DNA of 64,000 nucleotides from Streptomyces violaceoruber (GCA_000720805.1 JODI01000062.1:1-64000); one strand, 5' to 3'; shown: positions 15,403 to 25,330, numbered from the stretch's first letter. The notes: generated by a model not told the origin, from the sequence alone. Made by a program: numbers and translations.

Positions 15403-16623
15403 TCAGCTCAGGCGCTCGATCACCATCGCCATGCCCTGGCCGCCGCCGACGCACATCGTCTCCAGACCGAACTGCTTGTCGTGGAACTGGAGGGAGTTGA
15501 TGAGCGTGCCGGTGATGCGGGCGCCGGTCATGCCGAAGGGGTGCCCGACGGCGATGGCGCCGCCGTTGACGTTCAGCTTCTCCAGCGGGAGGCCGAGCTC
15601 GCGGTAGGAGGGGATCACCTGGGCGGCGAACGCCTCGTTGATCTCGGCCAGGTCGATGTCGTCGATCGTCAGGCCCGCGCGGCGCAGGGCCTGGTTGCTG
15701 GCGTCGACCGGGCCGAGGCCCATGATCTCGGGGGACAGGCCGGAGACGCCGGTCGACACGATGCGGGCGAGCGGGGTCAGACCGAGCTCGCGGGCCTTGG
15801 TGTCGCTCATGATGACGACCGCGGCGGCGCCGTCGTTCAGCGGGCAGCAGTTGCCGGCGGTGACCAGGCCGTCGGGGCGGAAGACCGGCTTGAGGCCCGT
15901 CACGCCCTCCATGGTGACGCCGGGGCGCGGGCCGTCGTCCTTGCTGACGACCGTGCCGTCGGGGGTGGTGACCGGGGTGATCTCGCGCTCCCAGAAGCCG
16001 TTCTTGATGGCTTCCTCGGCGAGGTTCTGCGAGCGGACGCCGAACTCGTCCATGTCCTGGCGGGTGACGCCCTTGAGGCGGGCGAGGTTCTCGGCGGTCT
16101 GGCCCATCGCGATGTACGGGTCGGGGACGAGACCGTCCTCGCGCGGGTCGTGCCAGGTGGTGCCCTCCTGCTGGGCGACCTCGGCGGTGCGGGCTTCGGC
16201 CTCCGCGAAAAGGGGGTTGTGCGTGTCCGGAAGGCTGTCGGAGTTGCCCTTCGTGAAGCGGGACACCATCTCCACGCCCGCCGAGATGAAGACGTCGCCC
16301 TCGCCGGCCTTGATGGCGTGCAGGGCCATCCGGCTGGTCTGCAGGGAGGAGGAGCAGTAGCGGGTGACCGTGCAGCCGGGGAGGTGGTCCATGCCCATCT
16401 GTACGGCGACGATGCGGCCGAGGTTGTTGCCCTGCTCACCGCCGGGCAGACCGCACCCGAGCATCAGGTCGTCGATGTCCTTGGGGTCGAGCTCCGGAAC
16501 CTTGGCGAGGGCGGCCTGGATGATCGTGGCGGTGAGGTCGTCCGGGCGCAGGTCCTTCAGAGAGCCCTTGAATGCTCGGCCGATGGGGGAGCGGGCGGTC
16601 GAGACGATCACGGCTTCGGGCAT
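15403..16623 (-). CDS. Acetyl-CoA C-acyltransferase (thiolase)
   Basis: A 406-residue thiolase of usual length. It has nucleophile Cys90 (TRYCSSSLQ), [15 protein letters not shown] with the catalytic His, and a C-terminal CVGGGQG with the second Cys. The enzyme cleaves 3-ketoacyl-CoA to acetyl-CoA and a shortened acyl-CoA, or runs in reverse, in the cytosol. It is transcribed alone, with a hairpin downstream and a CCGTACGTACGG palindrome (16673-16684) upstream. Degradative FadA versus biosynthetic acetoacetyl-CoA thiolase cannot be decided. Confidence 0.93.
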   Translation of the reverse strand: MPEAVIVSTARSPIGRAFKGSLKDLRPDDLTATIIQAALAKVPELDPKDIDDLMLGCGLPGGEQGNNLGRIVAVQMGMDHLPGCTVTRYCSSSLQTSRMALHAIKAGEGDVFISAGVEMVSRFTKGNSDSLPDTHNPLFAEAEARTAEVAQQEGTTWHDPREDGLVPDPYIAMGQTAENLARLKGVTRQDMDEFGVRSQNLAEEAIKNGFWEREITPVTTPDGTVVSKDDGPRPGVTMEGVTGLKPVFRPDGLVTAGNCCPLNDGAAAVVIMSDTKARELGLTPLARIVSTGVSGLSPEIMGLGPVDASNQALRRAGLTIDDIDLAEINEAFAAQVIPSYRELGLPLEKLNVNGGAIAVGHPFGMTGARITGTLINSLQFHDKQFGLETMCVGGGQGMAMVIERLS

Positions 16624-16726
16624 GACGGCTCCATTGGCGTTATGGGATATGCAGGGCTGTGGGGGAAGTTACCCGTACGTACGGACTCGGTCACGGGTAT
16701 CGCCGTGTGACTATGACCGCAGTTTT

Positions 16727-17848
16727 CTAAGCGCTTGCTTTGTCGGCCTGCCGAGGAGCCCCGGGAGGCCGAGGAGCCCCGGGAGGCCCGGGAGCCCGAG
16801 GAGCCCCGGGAGGCCCGGGAGCCCGAGGAGCCCCGGGAGGCCCGGGAGCCCGAGGAGCCCCGGGAGGCCCGGGAGCCCGGCGCTTCAGCAGGGCCCAGGG
16901 CCCCTTCGGGCCGCTCGGTACCGCCGCCGCGACCTCCGTGCCGGCCTCCGACGCCGCCTCGGCGGCCGCTCGGGCGACCGGGAGGAAGCCCTCGCGGCGG
17001 GACGCGTCCGGGCGGTCCTCGTCGGCCGGCCACAGGCCCAGGGCCGCGCAGACCGTCGGCAGGACGGCCATCGCCGCCGTGGCGTAGCCCTCCGCGGAGG
17101 GGTGGTAGTTGTCGGGGCCGAACAGCTCCCGCGGGTTCGCCTCGAACTCCGGGCCCAGCAGGTCGCCCAGCGACACCGTACGGCCGCCCTGCTCGACGAC
17201 CCCGATCGTCTGGGCCGCCGCCAGCTGGCGGGAGGCCCGGCGGGCCAGCCAGCGCAGCGGCTGCTGTACCGGCTCGATGGTGCCCAGATCAGGGCAGGTG
17301 CCGACCACCACCTCGGCGCCGGCGGTGCGCAGCCGTCGTACCGCGGTCGCCAGATGGCGGACCGAGCGGGTCGCCGGCATCCGGCGGGTGACGTCGTTCG
17401 CGCCGATCATGATCACGCAGATGTCGGGCACCAGGGACGGTTCCGCCAGCGTCAGGGCCACCTGGCGGTCCAGGTCGTCGGAGGTGGCCCCGGGCAGGGC
17501 GACGTTGCGCAGTTCCACCGGCCGTTCCGCCACCGCCGCGAGGCCCGACGCCAGCAGCGCGCCCGGGGTCTGGCCCGCCCGGTGGACGCCCTGGCCCGCG
17601 GCGGTGGAGTCGCCCAGCATCACCAGGCGCAGGGGCGGTTCGTCGGGGACGGCGTAGACATGGCCGTAGCGGCCCTCCGCGTGCGGGACGTGCGGCGCCG
17701 TGCCGTTGCCCACCTGTCGCCTGGCCAGCCGGACCTCCGCCAGCAGCAGCCCCATGGCCGCCGCACCGGCCAGCCCGATCCCGCCGCCGCCGTACGCGGC
17801 ACCGGCCGCGATCCGCCGGGCCACCCTCGCCCTCGACATCCTCGTCAT
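16727..17848 (-). CDS. SGNH/GDSL-family hydrolase with collagen-like C-terminal repeat
   Basis: A 373-residue protein. It has an N-terminal hydrophobic anchor or signal (about 12-36), the nucleophile motif GDSTAAG (Ser81), block [11 protein letters not shown], and the Asp/His block YHPSAEGY. Family members are lipases or esterases, usually outside the membrane. The C-terminal 45 residues are a 9-residue Gly-Ala-Pro-Arg-Ala-Pro-Gly-Pro-Pro repeat, about four copies. ATG 17848 follows GAGGAGG. The longer upstream frame overlaps the divergent CBS gene and is rejected. The 160-bp divergent gap to cbs is conserved in related genomes as I recall. Confidence 0.85.
   Translation of the reverse strand: MTRMSRARVARRIAAGAAYGGGGIGLAGAAAMGLLLAEVRLARRQVGNGTAPHVPHAEGRYGHVYAVPDEPPLRLVMLGDSTAAGQGVHRAGQTPGALLASGLAAVAERPVELRNVALPGATSDDLDRQVALTLAEPSLVPDICVIMIGANDVTRRMPATRSVRHLATAVRRLRTAGAEVVVGTCPDLGTIEPVQQPLRWLARRASRQLAAAQTIGVVEQGGRTVSLGDLLGPEFEANPRELFGPDNYHPSAEGYATAAMAVLPTVCAALGLWPADEDRPDASRREGFLPVARAAAEAASEAGTEVAAAVPSGPKGPWALLKRRAPGPPGAPRAPGPPGAPRAPGPPGAPRAPGPPGAPRPPGAPRQADKASA
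16753..16878. repeat. 27-bp tandem repeat encoding the collagen-like tail
   Basis: Four identical 27-bp units start at 16771, 16798, 16825 and 16852, preceded by a partial unit from 16753. They keep the reading frame of the SGNH hydrolase. Identity at the DNA level points to recent slippage or expansion. Confidence 0.85.
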
Positions 17849-18008
17849 ACGTCGCCGCCACCTCCTCGAATCCGTACAACCACTCCTTGCCCCGTACGGA
17901 CCGTCGCCCAATCTCAACGGTGGGTGAACGACCGCCACGGGTCGCGGGAACCCATAGGCTGGCGGAACAGTCACGACCACTTTCTTTTGCAAGCATCCGG
18001 AGACAACG

Positions 18009-19397
18009 GTGCAATTCCACGACTCGATGATCAGCCTCGTCGGCAACACCCCGCTGGTGAGGCTCAACAGCGTGACCAAGGGCATGGGGGCGACCGTCCT
18101 GGCCAAGGTGGAGTACTTCAACCCCGGCGGTTCCGTGAAGGACCGCATCGCCCTGCGGATGATCGAGGCCGCGGAGGAGAGCGGGGCGCTCAAACCCGGC
18201 GGCACGATCGTCGAGCCGACCAGTGGAAACACCGGCGTCGGCCTCGCCATCGTGGCGCAGCAGAAGGGGTACAAGTGCATCTTCGTGTGCCCCGACAAGG
18301 TGAGCACCGACAAGATCAACGTGTTGCGGGCGTACGGCGCCGAGGTCGTCGTCTGCCCGACCGCCGTGGACCCGGAGCACCCCGACTCCTACTACAACGT
18401 CTCCGACCGGCTGGTCCGGGAGACGCCCGGCGCCTGGAAGCCCGACCAGTACTCCAACCCCCACAACCCGCTCTCCCACTACCACTCGACCGGCCCCGAG
18501 CTGTGGGAGCAGACGGAGGGGAGGATCACCCACTTCGTGGCGGGCGTGGGCACCGGCGGCACCATCTCCGGGACCGGGCGCTACCTGAAGGACGTCAGCG
18601 ACGGCAAGGTGAAGGTCATCGGCGCCGACCCCGAGGGTTCCGTGTACTCGGGCGGGTCCGGGCGGCCGTATCTCGTCGAGGGCGTCGGTGAGGACTTCTG
18701 GCCGACCGCCTACGACCGGACCGTCGCCGACGAGATCGTCGCCGTGTCCGACAAGGACTCCTTCCAGATGACCCGCCGGCTCGCCAAGGAGGAGGGCCTG
18801 CTGGTGGGCGGCTCCTGCGGGATGGCCGTCGTCGCCGCGCTGAAGGTCGCCGAGCGGCTCGGCGAGGACGATGTCGTGGTGGTCCTCCTGCCCGACAGCG
18901 GGCGCGGCTACCTCAGCAAGATCTTCAACGACGAGTGGATGGCCGACTACGGCTTCCTGGAGGACGAGGGCCCCAGCGCCCGCGTCGCCGACGTCCTCAA
19001 CGACAAGGAGCACGGCCGCATCCCGTCCCTCGTCCACATGCACCCGGACGAAACCGTGGGCCAGGCCATCGAGGTGCTGCGCGAGTACGGCGTCTCGCAG
19101 ATGCCGATCGTCAAGCCCGGCGCCGGTCACCCGGACGTCATGGCGGCCGAGGTCGTCGGGTCGGTCGTGGAACGGGAGCTGCTCAACGCCCTGTTCGCGC
19201 AAGCCGCCTCCCTGGAGGACCCGCTGGAGAAGCACATGTCGCCGCCGCTGCCCCAGGTCGGCTCCGGCGAGCCGGTCGGGGACCTGATGTCCGTGCTGGG
19301 CGCGGCCGACGCGGCGATCGTCCTCGTCGAGGGCAAGCCGACCGGTGTGATCAGCCGGCAGGACCTGCTGGCCTTCCTCGCCAAGAGCGGGAAGTGA
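18009..19397 (+). CDS. cbs: Cystathionine beta-synthase
   Basis: A 462-residue PLP enzyme. The catalytic domain has Lys44 in GGSVKDR, PTSGNTGVGLA and GTGGTISGTGRYL, and is followed by a two-CBS-motif regulatory module (about 335-455). It joins serine (or O-acetylserine) and homocysteine to cystathionine in reverse transsulfuration. The start is GTG 18009 with GGAG just upstream. It is divergent from the SGNH hydrolase. O-acetylserine sulfhydrylase is unlikely because that enzyme lacks the C-terminal CBS pair. Confidence 0.92.
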   Translation: MQFHDSMISLVGNTPLVRLNSVTKGMGATVLAKVEYFNPGGSVKDRIALRMIEAAEESGALKPGGTIVEPTSGNTGVGLAIVAQQKGYKCIFVCPDKVSTDKINVLRAYGAEVVVCPTAVDPEHPDSYYNVSDRLVRETPGAWKPDQYSNPHNPLSHYHSTGPELWEQTEGRITHFVAGVGTGGTISGTGRYLKDVSDGKVKVIGADPEGSVYSGGSGRPYLVEGVGEDFWPTAYDRTVADEIVAVSDKDSFQMTRRLAKEEGLLVGGSCGMAVVAALKVAERLGEDDVVVVLLPDSGRGYLSKIFNDEWMADYGFLEDEGPSARVADVLNDKEHGRIPSLVHMHPDETVGQAIEVLREYGVSQMPIVKPGAGHPDVMAAEVVGSVVERELLNALFAQAASLEDPLEKHMSPPLPQVGSGEPVGDLMSVLGAADAAIVLVEGKPTGVISRQDLLAFLAKSGK

Positions 19398-19662
19398 CGG
19401 TAAACGTGCGGTGAACGGGCCCTGACGGCGGCGAACTTGTGGCGGTCCGCCGATTCGGAGGACTTCGCGGAAGTGGTACGAGCGCGTCACGTCCACGCAG
19501 CACACGCTTAACACGGGTCCGGCACATTAGTGGATGTCGGCAGGGCGGGAGCGGCTCCCCGCCCCACCGGCAACCGAAACGTCCAAGGACCTCCGGAGCG
19601 GCTCCCGGACCTCCATGGACGCCCGGACGCGTAAGCCCGGCCCTGACCCGGCCCGCGTCCTT

Positions 19663-19717
19663 CGCGGGGACCGCCGTCGTCCCGCCCCCCTTTACCGGGG
19701 GTGCGGCGGTCCCCGCG
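19663..19717. repeat. Dispersed palindromic element, copy A
   Basis: A 14-bp perfect stem (19663-19676 with 19704-19717) encloses a second small stem CCCCC/GGGGG (19685-19690 with 19697-19701). The first 27 bases and the last 17 recur almost unchanged at 39193-39245. It lies in the 354-bp gap between the convergent cbs and MmyB-type genes and probably also ends transcription. The rest of that gap (19398-19662, 19718-19751) shows nothing recognisable. Confidence 0.75.
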
Positions 19718-19751
19718 CCAAACCTTCCCCGGCCCGGATTGCCCCGGCCGG

Positions 19752-20579
19752 TCAGCCCACCCGGGTCGAGGTCCAACTCCCCAGCAGGGCAAGCCTTTCG
19801 GCCGTCTCCGACCCCGCCTCCGGTGTGTAGACCACGATCGTCTGCTCCGGGTCCGCCGGCACCGTCAGTGTCTCGTACGGGAGGGTCAGCAGGCCCGCCA
19901 CCGGGTGCTGGAGGCGTTTGACGCCGTACATGCACAGCGCGACCTGGTGGTCGGCCCACAGGCGGCGGAAGTCCTCGCTCTTGACGGAGAGTTCACCGAC
20001 GAGGGCGCTCAGCTCGGGGTCGTCGCGGTGGTGGCCGGCGTTCACCCGTAGCTGCGCGACGGTCTGGGCGGCCACCGCGGCCCAGTCGGGGTACAGAGCA
20101 CGCGTGGTGGGGTCGAGGAAAGCCTGTCGGGCGATGTTGCGGACACCGGGAGCCATACGGCTGAAGCCGTTCACGGCGTCGCCGAGGGCGTTCCAGGCCA
20201 GGACGTCCATGCGGCGGCCCAGGACGAACGCCGGGGTGCGCTCCATGCTGTCCAGCAGCAGCTGCACGCCGGGGCGTACGCGGGGCGCGGCCGCGCGGGG
20301 AGCCTTGCCGGGCGGCCTGGCCACCGTACGCAGGTAGGCGTGTTCGGTCTCGTCCAGCCGCAGGACGCGTGCGATCGCGTCCAGCACGGTGTCCGACACG
20401 GAGGGCCCTCGCCCCTGTTCCAGGCGGATGTAGTAGTCGACGCTCACACCCGCCAGCTGCGCCACCTCCTCGCGGCGCAGTCCGGGCACGCGGCGCCGCC
20501 CGTACGAGGGCAGCCCCACCTCCTCGGGCTGGATGCGGGCGCGGCGCGAGCGCAGAAAGTCTCCGAGTTCCCCGTCCAT
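19752..20579 (-). CDS. XRE-type regulator with MmyB ligand-binding domain
   Basis: A 275-residue protein. The N-terminal helix-turn-helix (about 10-75) includes RRVPGLRREEVAQLAGVSVDYY, and the MmyB-like C-terminal domain carries PDWAAVAAQTVAQLR and DDPELSALVGELS. ATG 20579 is the conserved MDGELGDFLRSRR start. It is divergent from an SDR gene, the usual genomic pattern in which an MmyB-like regulator controls the adjacent SDR. An inverted repeat CCTGG-N11-CCAGG (20613-20633) between the genes is a candidate operator. Fatty-acid-like ligands are reported for the family. Confidence 0.88.
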   Translation of the reverse strand: MDGELGDFLRSRRARIQPEEVGLPSYGRRRVPGLRREEVAQLAGVSVDYYIRLEQGRGPSVSDTVLDAIARVLRLDETEHAYLRTVARPPGKAPRAAAPRVRPGVQLLLDSMERTPAFVLGRRMDVLAWNALGDAVNGFSRMAPGVRNIARQAFLDPTTRALYPDWAAVAAQTVAQLRVNAGHHRDDPELSALVGELSVKSEDFRRLWADHQVALCMYGVKRLQHPVAGLLTLPYETLTVPADPEQTIVVYTPEAGSETAERLALLGSWTSTRVG

Positions 20580-20728
20580 GGGGTCGAGCCTAGACGAGCC
20601 GCGCGCCCCGAACCTGGTACTGGCAGACCCAGGAAAAGCGCATCCCTGGGTAGGACCGGCCGGGCGGCCGAGGGTGGTGGGTGTCGCCGGGTGGACCGGC
20701 GGCGATCCGATCACTCAGGGAGTGCACC

Positions 20729-21493
20729 ATGTCGTACCAGAACCTGGCCGGACGTACCGTCGTCGTCACCGGGGCCGCCAGCGGGATCGGCGAGGCCGTG
20801 GCCGTGCGGCTGGCCGCGGAAGGGGCGCGGGTGGCGCTGCTGGCCCGGCGCGCCGAGCGGCTGGAGGCGATCGTCGGGAAGATCCAGGCCGACGGGGGCG
20901 AGGCCCTCGCCGTCGTCGCGGACGTCACCGACGATGCGTCGGTGGAGGCGGCCGCCGCACGGGTCCGGGAGGCGTACGGCACCGTCGACCTGGTCGTCAA
21001 CAACGCCGGCGTCATGCTGCCCAACCCGATCGACGAGGGCCGGATCGACGAGTGGCAGCGGATGCTCGACACCAACGTCACCGGAGTGCTGCGGATCATC
21101 CGCGCCTTCACCGGGGACCTGGTGCGGGCGGCAGAGGAGGGGCGTACCGCGGACCTGGTGAACATCTCGTCCATCGGCGCGCACGTCACCAACTTCGTCA
21201 ACTACGCCGTGTACGGGGCGACGAAGGCCGCGGTCACCCACCTCTCGGCGCTGCTGCGCACGGAGTTCGGGCCCCGGGACGTCCGCGTCACCAACATCGA
21301 ACCGGGGCTGACGGAGACCGAACTGAGCACCCACATCGACAGCGAGGAGCTGTCCGGTCAGCTGGACGGCATGGTGGAGGCGATCGGCACGCTGGCGGCG
21401 GAGGAGATCGCCGATGTCGTCGGCTATGTCGCCAGCCGTCCCCGGCACGTCAATCTGCGGCAGATCATGGTGCTGCCCACCCGCCAGGCGTGA
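20729..21493 (+). CDS. Short-chain dehydrogenase/reductase controlled by the MmyB-type regulator
   Basis: A 254-residue classical SDR: TGAASGIG (14-21), NNAG (91-94), Ser148 and Tyr162-x3-Lys166. ATG 20729 follows GGGAG; upstream in-frame codons are rejected. The C-terminal segment RPRHVNLRQIMVLPTRQ is typical of the YdfG-like NADP-dependent group acting on hydroxy acids or serine-like substrates. The substrate is unknown. Confidence 0.88.
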   Translation: MSYQNLAGRTVVVTGAASGIGEAVAVRLAAEGARVALLARRAERLEAIVGKIQADGGEALAVVADVTDDASVEAAAARVREAYGTVDLVVNNAGVMLPNPIDEGRIDEWQRMLDTNVTGVLRIIRAFTGDLVRAAEEGRTADLVNISSIGAHVTNFVNYAVYGATKAAVTHLSALLRTEFGPRDVRVTNIEPGLTETELSTHIDSEELSGQLDGMVEAIGTLAAEEIADVVGYVASRPRHVNLRQIMVLPTRQA

Positions 21494-21504
21494 GCTCGGC
21501 CCGT

Positions 21505-21945
21505 TCATGCCTCCCAGTCGCTGTCCTGGGAGGCCCCGCGGCTACGGCGGCCCCGGAACAGGTCCGGGCGGGTGCGGACGGCCTGGAAGGCGTTGACGCC
21601 GACGATGCCGGCCCAGGCGACCAGCAGCCCGGGCAGATGGGCGGTGCCGCCGCCGATCGCGGACAGCGGTATCGCCAGGACCAGCGAGACGATGCCGAAG
21701 CCGAAGCGATCGCCCCAGGAGTCCGTGGCTTTCGACGACCGGGAACCCCGGGCCACCACCATCTGCTGCTCGGCCATCTGCCGGCGCACCCGGCGCTCCA
21801 CCGCGCCGTCGATGCGCTGGTCGACCTTTTCCAGGAACGAGTCGACCAGCGCGGACTCGTACTCCTCCCCCAGTTCCCTGCGGGCCTTGAGAGAGGCGTC
21901 GAGTTCGTTCTTCAGCTCGGTGTCCCGCGCGTCCATTCCGGTCAT
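21505..21945 (-). CDS. Conserved membrane protein, 146 aa
   Basis: The product begins MTGMDARDTELKNELDASLKA, has an amphipathic coiled-coil-like N-half (about 8-65) and two hydrophobic helices (about 87-108 and 112-130), then a basic tail. ATG 21945 was chosen over the internal ATG 21936 by purine-rich spacing. I do not recognise a named family. It is convergent with the SDR (11-bp gap) and lies downstream of the ABC operon in the same direction. Confidence 0.6.
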   Translation of the reverse strand: MTGMDARDTELKNELDASLKARRELGEEYESALVDSFLEKVDQRIDGAVERRVRRQMAEQQMVVARGSRSSKATDSWGDRFGFGIVSLVLAIPLSAIGGGTAHLPGLLVAWAGIVGVNAFQAVRTRPDLFRGRRSRGASQDSDWEA

Positions 21946-22024
21946 GCGGTCCACGGTAGGCAGCGCGGACGCCCGCCGCACTGGGGTTAGCCCCCCTGTC
22001 GGAGCGGGGGATCCCCAGTGCCGT

Positions 22025-22957
22025 TCAATTCGCCAGACCGTGCTGCTTCGCGTACGTGTTCGCCACGTCCTCCGGGTCCTTCTTGTCCTTGTCCACCTGG
22101 CGGTTGAGCTCGGTGAGCTGGGCCGTGGTGAGGACGTTGCCGAGGCGGGCGAGGGCCTTGCGGACGGTGTCGTCGGCCTTGCGGTCGGCGATGAGGGGGA
22201 CGATGTGCTGGCTGGGGATCAGGTTCTGGGGGTCGGTCAGCACCACCCAGTCGTTGGCCTCGATGTCGGTGTCGGTGGTGAAGAGGTTCGCCACGTCCAC
22301 GTCGCCCTTCTTCAGGGCGCCCTTGACCAGGGGGCCGTCGGAGTCCAGCGACTTGAACTCCTTGAACTCGACGCCGTACACGTCCTTGAGGCCGACCACG
22401 CCCACCTGCCGCTTCTTCACCTCGGGGGCCGCGCCGAGAACCAGCTTGCCGTTCTGCTTCTTCAGGTCGGCCAGCGAGGTCAGGCCGTACTTCCTCGCCG
22501 TCTCGCGGGTCACCGCGAAGGCGTCGGAGTCCTCGGCGGTGCCGTACGGGAGGACCTGCAGGCCGCTGGGCAGGGCGAGGGTGAGGGCGTTCTGCATGGC
22601 GCCCTCCTCCGCGGCCGTGGCCTTCGGGTCGAGGTAGTTGAGGAGCGCGCCCTGGTACTCGGGCAGGAGGTCGATGTCGCCGCCCCTCAGAGCGGGGATC
22701 ACGATCTCGCGGGTGCCGAGGTTGGGGCGGACCTTCACCTTCACGCCGGCCTGCTCCAGGACGGCGGCGTACAGGTAGCCCAGCACCTGGTTCTCGGTGA
22801 AGTTGGCGGTGCCGATGGTGACGCCGCCCTTGCTGGAGCCGCCGCCACCGGAGGCGCCGCCCTGGCTGTCGAGGGAGGTGATGCCGCTGGAGCAGGCGGA
22901 GAGGGCGGGGACGGAGGCGGCCGCGAAGAGGCCGCCGAGGAGCGTACGACGATTCAT
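22025..22957 (-). CDS. Glycine betaine/choline ABC transporter substrate-binding lipoprotein
   Basis: A 310-residue lipoprotein with a signal peptide and lipobox LSAC (Cys22). The OpuAC/OsmF-type binding fold opens TIGTANFTENQVLGYLYAAVLE and carries DLLPEYQGALLNYL. It captures quaternary ammonium compounds outside the membrane for osmoprotection. It is the fourth gene of the operon formed with the ATPase and two permeases; ATG 22957 is 14 bp after the upstream permease stop-side boundary. The long open frame extending upstream is a shadow of the permease. Confidence 0.9.
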   Translation of the reverse strand: MNRRTLLGGLFAAASVPALSACSSGITSLDSQGGASGGGGSSKGGVTIGTANFTENQVLGYLYAAVLEQAGVKVKVRPNLGTREIVIPALRGGDIDLLPEYQGALLNYLDPKATAAEEGAMQNALTLALPSGLQVLPYGTAEDSDAFAVTRETARKYGLTSLADLKKQNGKLVLGAAPEVKKRQVGVVGLKDVYGVEFKEFKSLDSDGPLVKGALKKGDVDVANLFTTDTDIEANDWVVLTDPQNLIPSQHIVPLIADRKADDTVRKALARLGNVLTTAQLTELNRQVDKDKKDPEDVANTYAKQHGLAN

Positions 22958-22971
22958 GTCCGTGGGTTTCC

Positions 22972-23634
22972 CTACGCGGTGCGGTGGCGGAAGAGGAAGC
23001 GCTGGAGGCCGGAGAGGGCCAGGTCCAGGACGACGGCGACCGCGGCGACCAGCACCGCGCCGCCGAGCACCTGGACGAGGTCGCGCTGGGCGAGGCCGTC
23101 GAAGACGTAGCGGCCCAGGCCGCCGAAGGAGACGTACGCGGCGATCGTGGCCGTCGCCACCACCTGGATCAGGGCCAGGCGCAGGCCGGTCATGATCAGG
23201 GGGAGGGCGAGCGGCAGCTCCACCTGGAAGAGGACCTGGTGGGCGCGCATGCCCTGCCCGCGGGCCGCGTCCTTCACGTCCGGGTCGACGGCGGTCATCC
23301 CGGCATAGGTGTTGGTGACGATCGCCGGGACCGCGAGGGCGACCAGGGCGACGTACACCGGCAGCATCGACAGACCGCCGGCCAGGAAGACCAGCACGAC
23401 CAGGCCGACGGTCGGCAGGGCGCGGCCGAAGGAGGCCAGGTTGATCGCGAGGAACGCCCCCTTGCCGGTGTGGCCGATCAGCAGGCCGAGGGGGAGGCCG
23501 ATCGCGGTCGCGATGAGCGTGGCCAGCAGCGAGTACTGGAGGTGCTCGGCGAGGCGGTGGGCGATGCCGTCCGAGCCGGCCCACTGGGTGCCGCTGGTCA
23601 GCCAGTCGCCGAGGTTCTTGAAGAGTTCGTACAT
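22972..23634 (-). CDS. ABC transporter permease (OpuB/OpuC-type), second
   Basis: A 220-residue permease with about six hydrophobic segments and the EAA-like loop DAARGQGMRAHQVLFQVELPLALPLIMTG. ATG 23634 overlaps the stop of the upstream permease in TGATG, so the two are translationally coupled. The paired permeases form a heterodimer with the ATPase at 24272. Confidence 0.9.
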   Translation of the reverse strand: MYELFKNLGDWLTSGTQWAGSDGIAHRLAEHLQYSLLATLIATAIGLPLGLLIGHTGKGAFLAINLASFGRALPTVGLVVLVFLAGGLSMLPVYVALVALAVPAIVTNTYAGMTAVDPDVKDAARGQGMRAHQVLFQVELPLALPLIMTGLRLALIQVVATATIAAYVSFGGLGRYVFDGLAQRDLVQVLGGAVLVAAVAVVLDLALSGLQRFLFRHRTA

Positions 23635-24275
23635 CAGGCGCGCCGCCTCTTCCACGGGGTGAGGACGTACTGGACGGCGACCAGCAGCGCGTCCGCGACG
23701 ACCGCGAGGAGGAGGGTGAGGACCACTCCGACGATCACCGGGGTCGGGTAGTTGCGCTGGAAGCCGTCGGTGAAGAGCTGGCCGAGGCCACCATCGCCGA
23801 TGTAGGTCGCGACGGAGACCAGGGAGATCGACATGACCGTCGCGATCCGGACGCCCGCCATGATCACGGGGAGCGCGAGGGGAAGTTCGACGGTGAGGAG
23901 CGTGCGCAGGGGGCGCGTGCCCATCGCCTTCGCGGCCTCCTTGGTCTTGGCGGGGACCGAGTCCAGGCCCTCGACCGTGTTCCGGAGCAGCACGACCAGG
24001 GTGTACACCGTCAGACCGATGACGGTCGTGGTGCGGGTGAGGCCGCTGACCGGCAGGAGGAGGACGAAGATCGCGATCGACGGGATCGTGAACAGGACGT
24101 TCGACAGGCCGAGGAGGAAGCCCCGCAGGGCGCGGATCCGGTGGGCGACCACCGCGAGGGGGAGGCTGATCAGCAGGCCGAGGAGGACCGCGGTCAGGGC
24201 GGCCTGGAGGTGGGAGACCGTGAGGCTGGTGAGGTCGTCAGTGTGGCCGGATATCCACGACCAGTCGACGGTCAC
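23634..24275 (-). CDS. ABC transporter permease (OpuB/OpuC-type), first
   Basis: A 213-residue permease with hydrophobic helices and the coupling loop EAAKAMGTRPLRTLLTVELPLALPVIMAG. The start is GTG 24275, which overlaps the ATPase stop in GTGA. The open frame continues far upstream, antiparallel to nothing useful, and is rejected. It pairs with the second permease to form the channel. Confidence 0.9.
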   Translation of the reverse strand: MTVDWSWISGHTDDLTSLTVSHLQAALTAVLLGLLISLPLAVVAHRIRALRGFLLGLSNVLFTIPSIAIFVLLLPVSGLTRTTTVIGLTVYTLVVLLRNTVEGLDSVPAKTKEAAKAMGTRPLRTLLTVELPLALPVIMAGVRIATVMSISLVSVATYIGDGGLGQLFTDGFQRNYPTPVIVGVVLTLLLAVVADALLVAVQYVLTPWKRRRA

Positions 24276-25330
24276 GCGGCCGCACCCGTCTCGGTGCGGG
24301 CCGCCGTGCGGGCTTCCGTGTGGGCCTGTCCGGCGTGGGTGTGGACGTCGTCGCGGGACGAGACGCCGGTGAGGGCGCCGTTCGCGTCGACGCGGGCGAT
24401 CAGCCCGGTGGGGGAGGCGAGGGACTCGTCGAGCGCGGCGAGCAGGGAGTCGTCGTCCTTGAGCGGTCGTACGGGGATCTCGGCGTCCGCCGACGCCCAG
24501 TGGACCGGCTTGTCCGCCGCGTCGAGGACCAGGGTCCAGGTGCCGCCCTCGGGGGCGGGGCCCTGGGGGACGTCCGCGAGGGTCTTCAGCGAGAGCAGCT
24601 TCAGGCCCCGCTCGGCGCCGAGGAAGTCGGCGACGAAGTCGTCGGCGGGCCGGGCGAGGAGTTCGGTCGGCGGTGCGCACTGGACGAGGTGGCCGCCGGT
24701 GCGGAAGATCGCGATGCGGTCGCCCAGCCGTACCGCCTCGTCGACGTCGTGCGTGACGAAGACGATGGTCTTGTTCAACTCCTTCTGCAGCCTGAGCAGT
24801 TCGTCCTGGAGCTGGGTGCGCACCACCGGGTCGACCGCGCCGAAGGGCTCGTCCATGAGCAGCACGGGCGGGTCGGCGGCGAGTGCGCGGGCGACGCCGA
24901 CGCGCTGCTGCTGGCCGCCGGAGAGCTGGTGCGGGTAGCGGCGGCCGGACTCGGCGGTCAGGCCGACGGTCTCGAGGAGCTCGGCCGCGCGGGCCCGGGC
25001 CTTGCGGCGGCCGTGGCCCAGCAGCAGCGGGACCGTGGCGATGTTGTCGAGCACCGTGCGGTGCGGGAAGAGCCCCGACTGCTGGATGACGTACCCGATG
25101 GAGCGGCGCAACTCCGCCGCGTCCTGCTCGGTGACGTCCTTGCCGCCGACCCGGATGGTGCCGGAGGTCGGTTCGACCATCCGGTTGACCATCCGCAGGG
25201 TGGTCGTCTTGCCGCAACCGGAGGATCCGACGAGGACGGTCACGCCGCCTTCCGGCATTTCCAGGGTGAGGTCGTGGACAGCTGTCGTGCCGTTGGGGAA
25301 GCGCTTGTGGACCGCGTCGAACTGGATCAT
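24272..25330 (-). CDS. Quaternary-amine ABC transporter ATP-binding protein with CBS-like tail
   Basis: A 352-residue OpuCA-type ATPase. It has Walker A GSSGCGKTT (35-43), Q-loop QQSGLFPH, signature LSGGQQQR, Walker B VLLMDEP and the H-loop THD. A C-terminal region (about 250-335) keeps only one clear CBS-like motif (TGLIARVDANGALTGVSSRDDV). CBS tails of OpuA-type ATPases sense ionic strength. It is the first gene of the four-gene operon; its divergent promoter region (25331-25471) is shared with the aromatic lyase gene. Confidence 0.92.
   Translation of the reverse strand: MIQFDAVHKRFPNGTTAVHDLTLEMPEGGVTVLVGSSGCGKTTTLRMVNRMVEPTSGTIRVGGKDVTEQDAAELRRSIGYVIQQSGLFPHRTVLDNIATVPLLLGHGRRKARARAAELLETVGLTAESGRRYPHQLSGGQQQRVGVARALAADPPVLLMDEPFGAVDPVVRTQLQDELLRLQKELNKTIVFVTHDVDEAVRLGDRIAIFRTGGHLVQCAPPTELLARPADDFVADFLGAERGLKLLSLKTLADVPQGPAPEGGTWTLVLDAADKPVHWASADAEIPVRPLKDDDSLLAALDESLASPTGLIARVDANGALTGVSSRDDVHTHAGQAHTEARTAARTETGAAA

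Noticed and set aside
17289..19514. 741-codon frame antisense to cbs
   Set aside because: Ala/Gly/Asp-rich shadow of the cystathionine beta-synthase gene, with no motif of its own.
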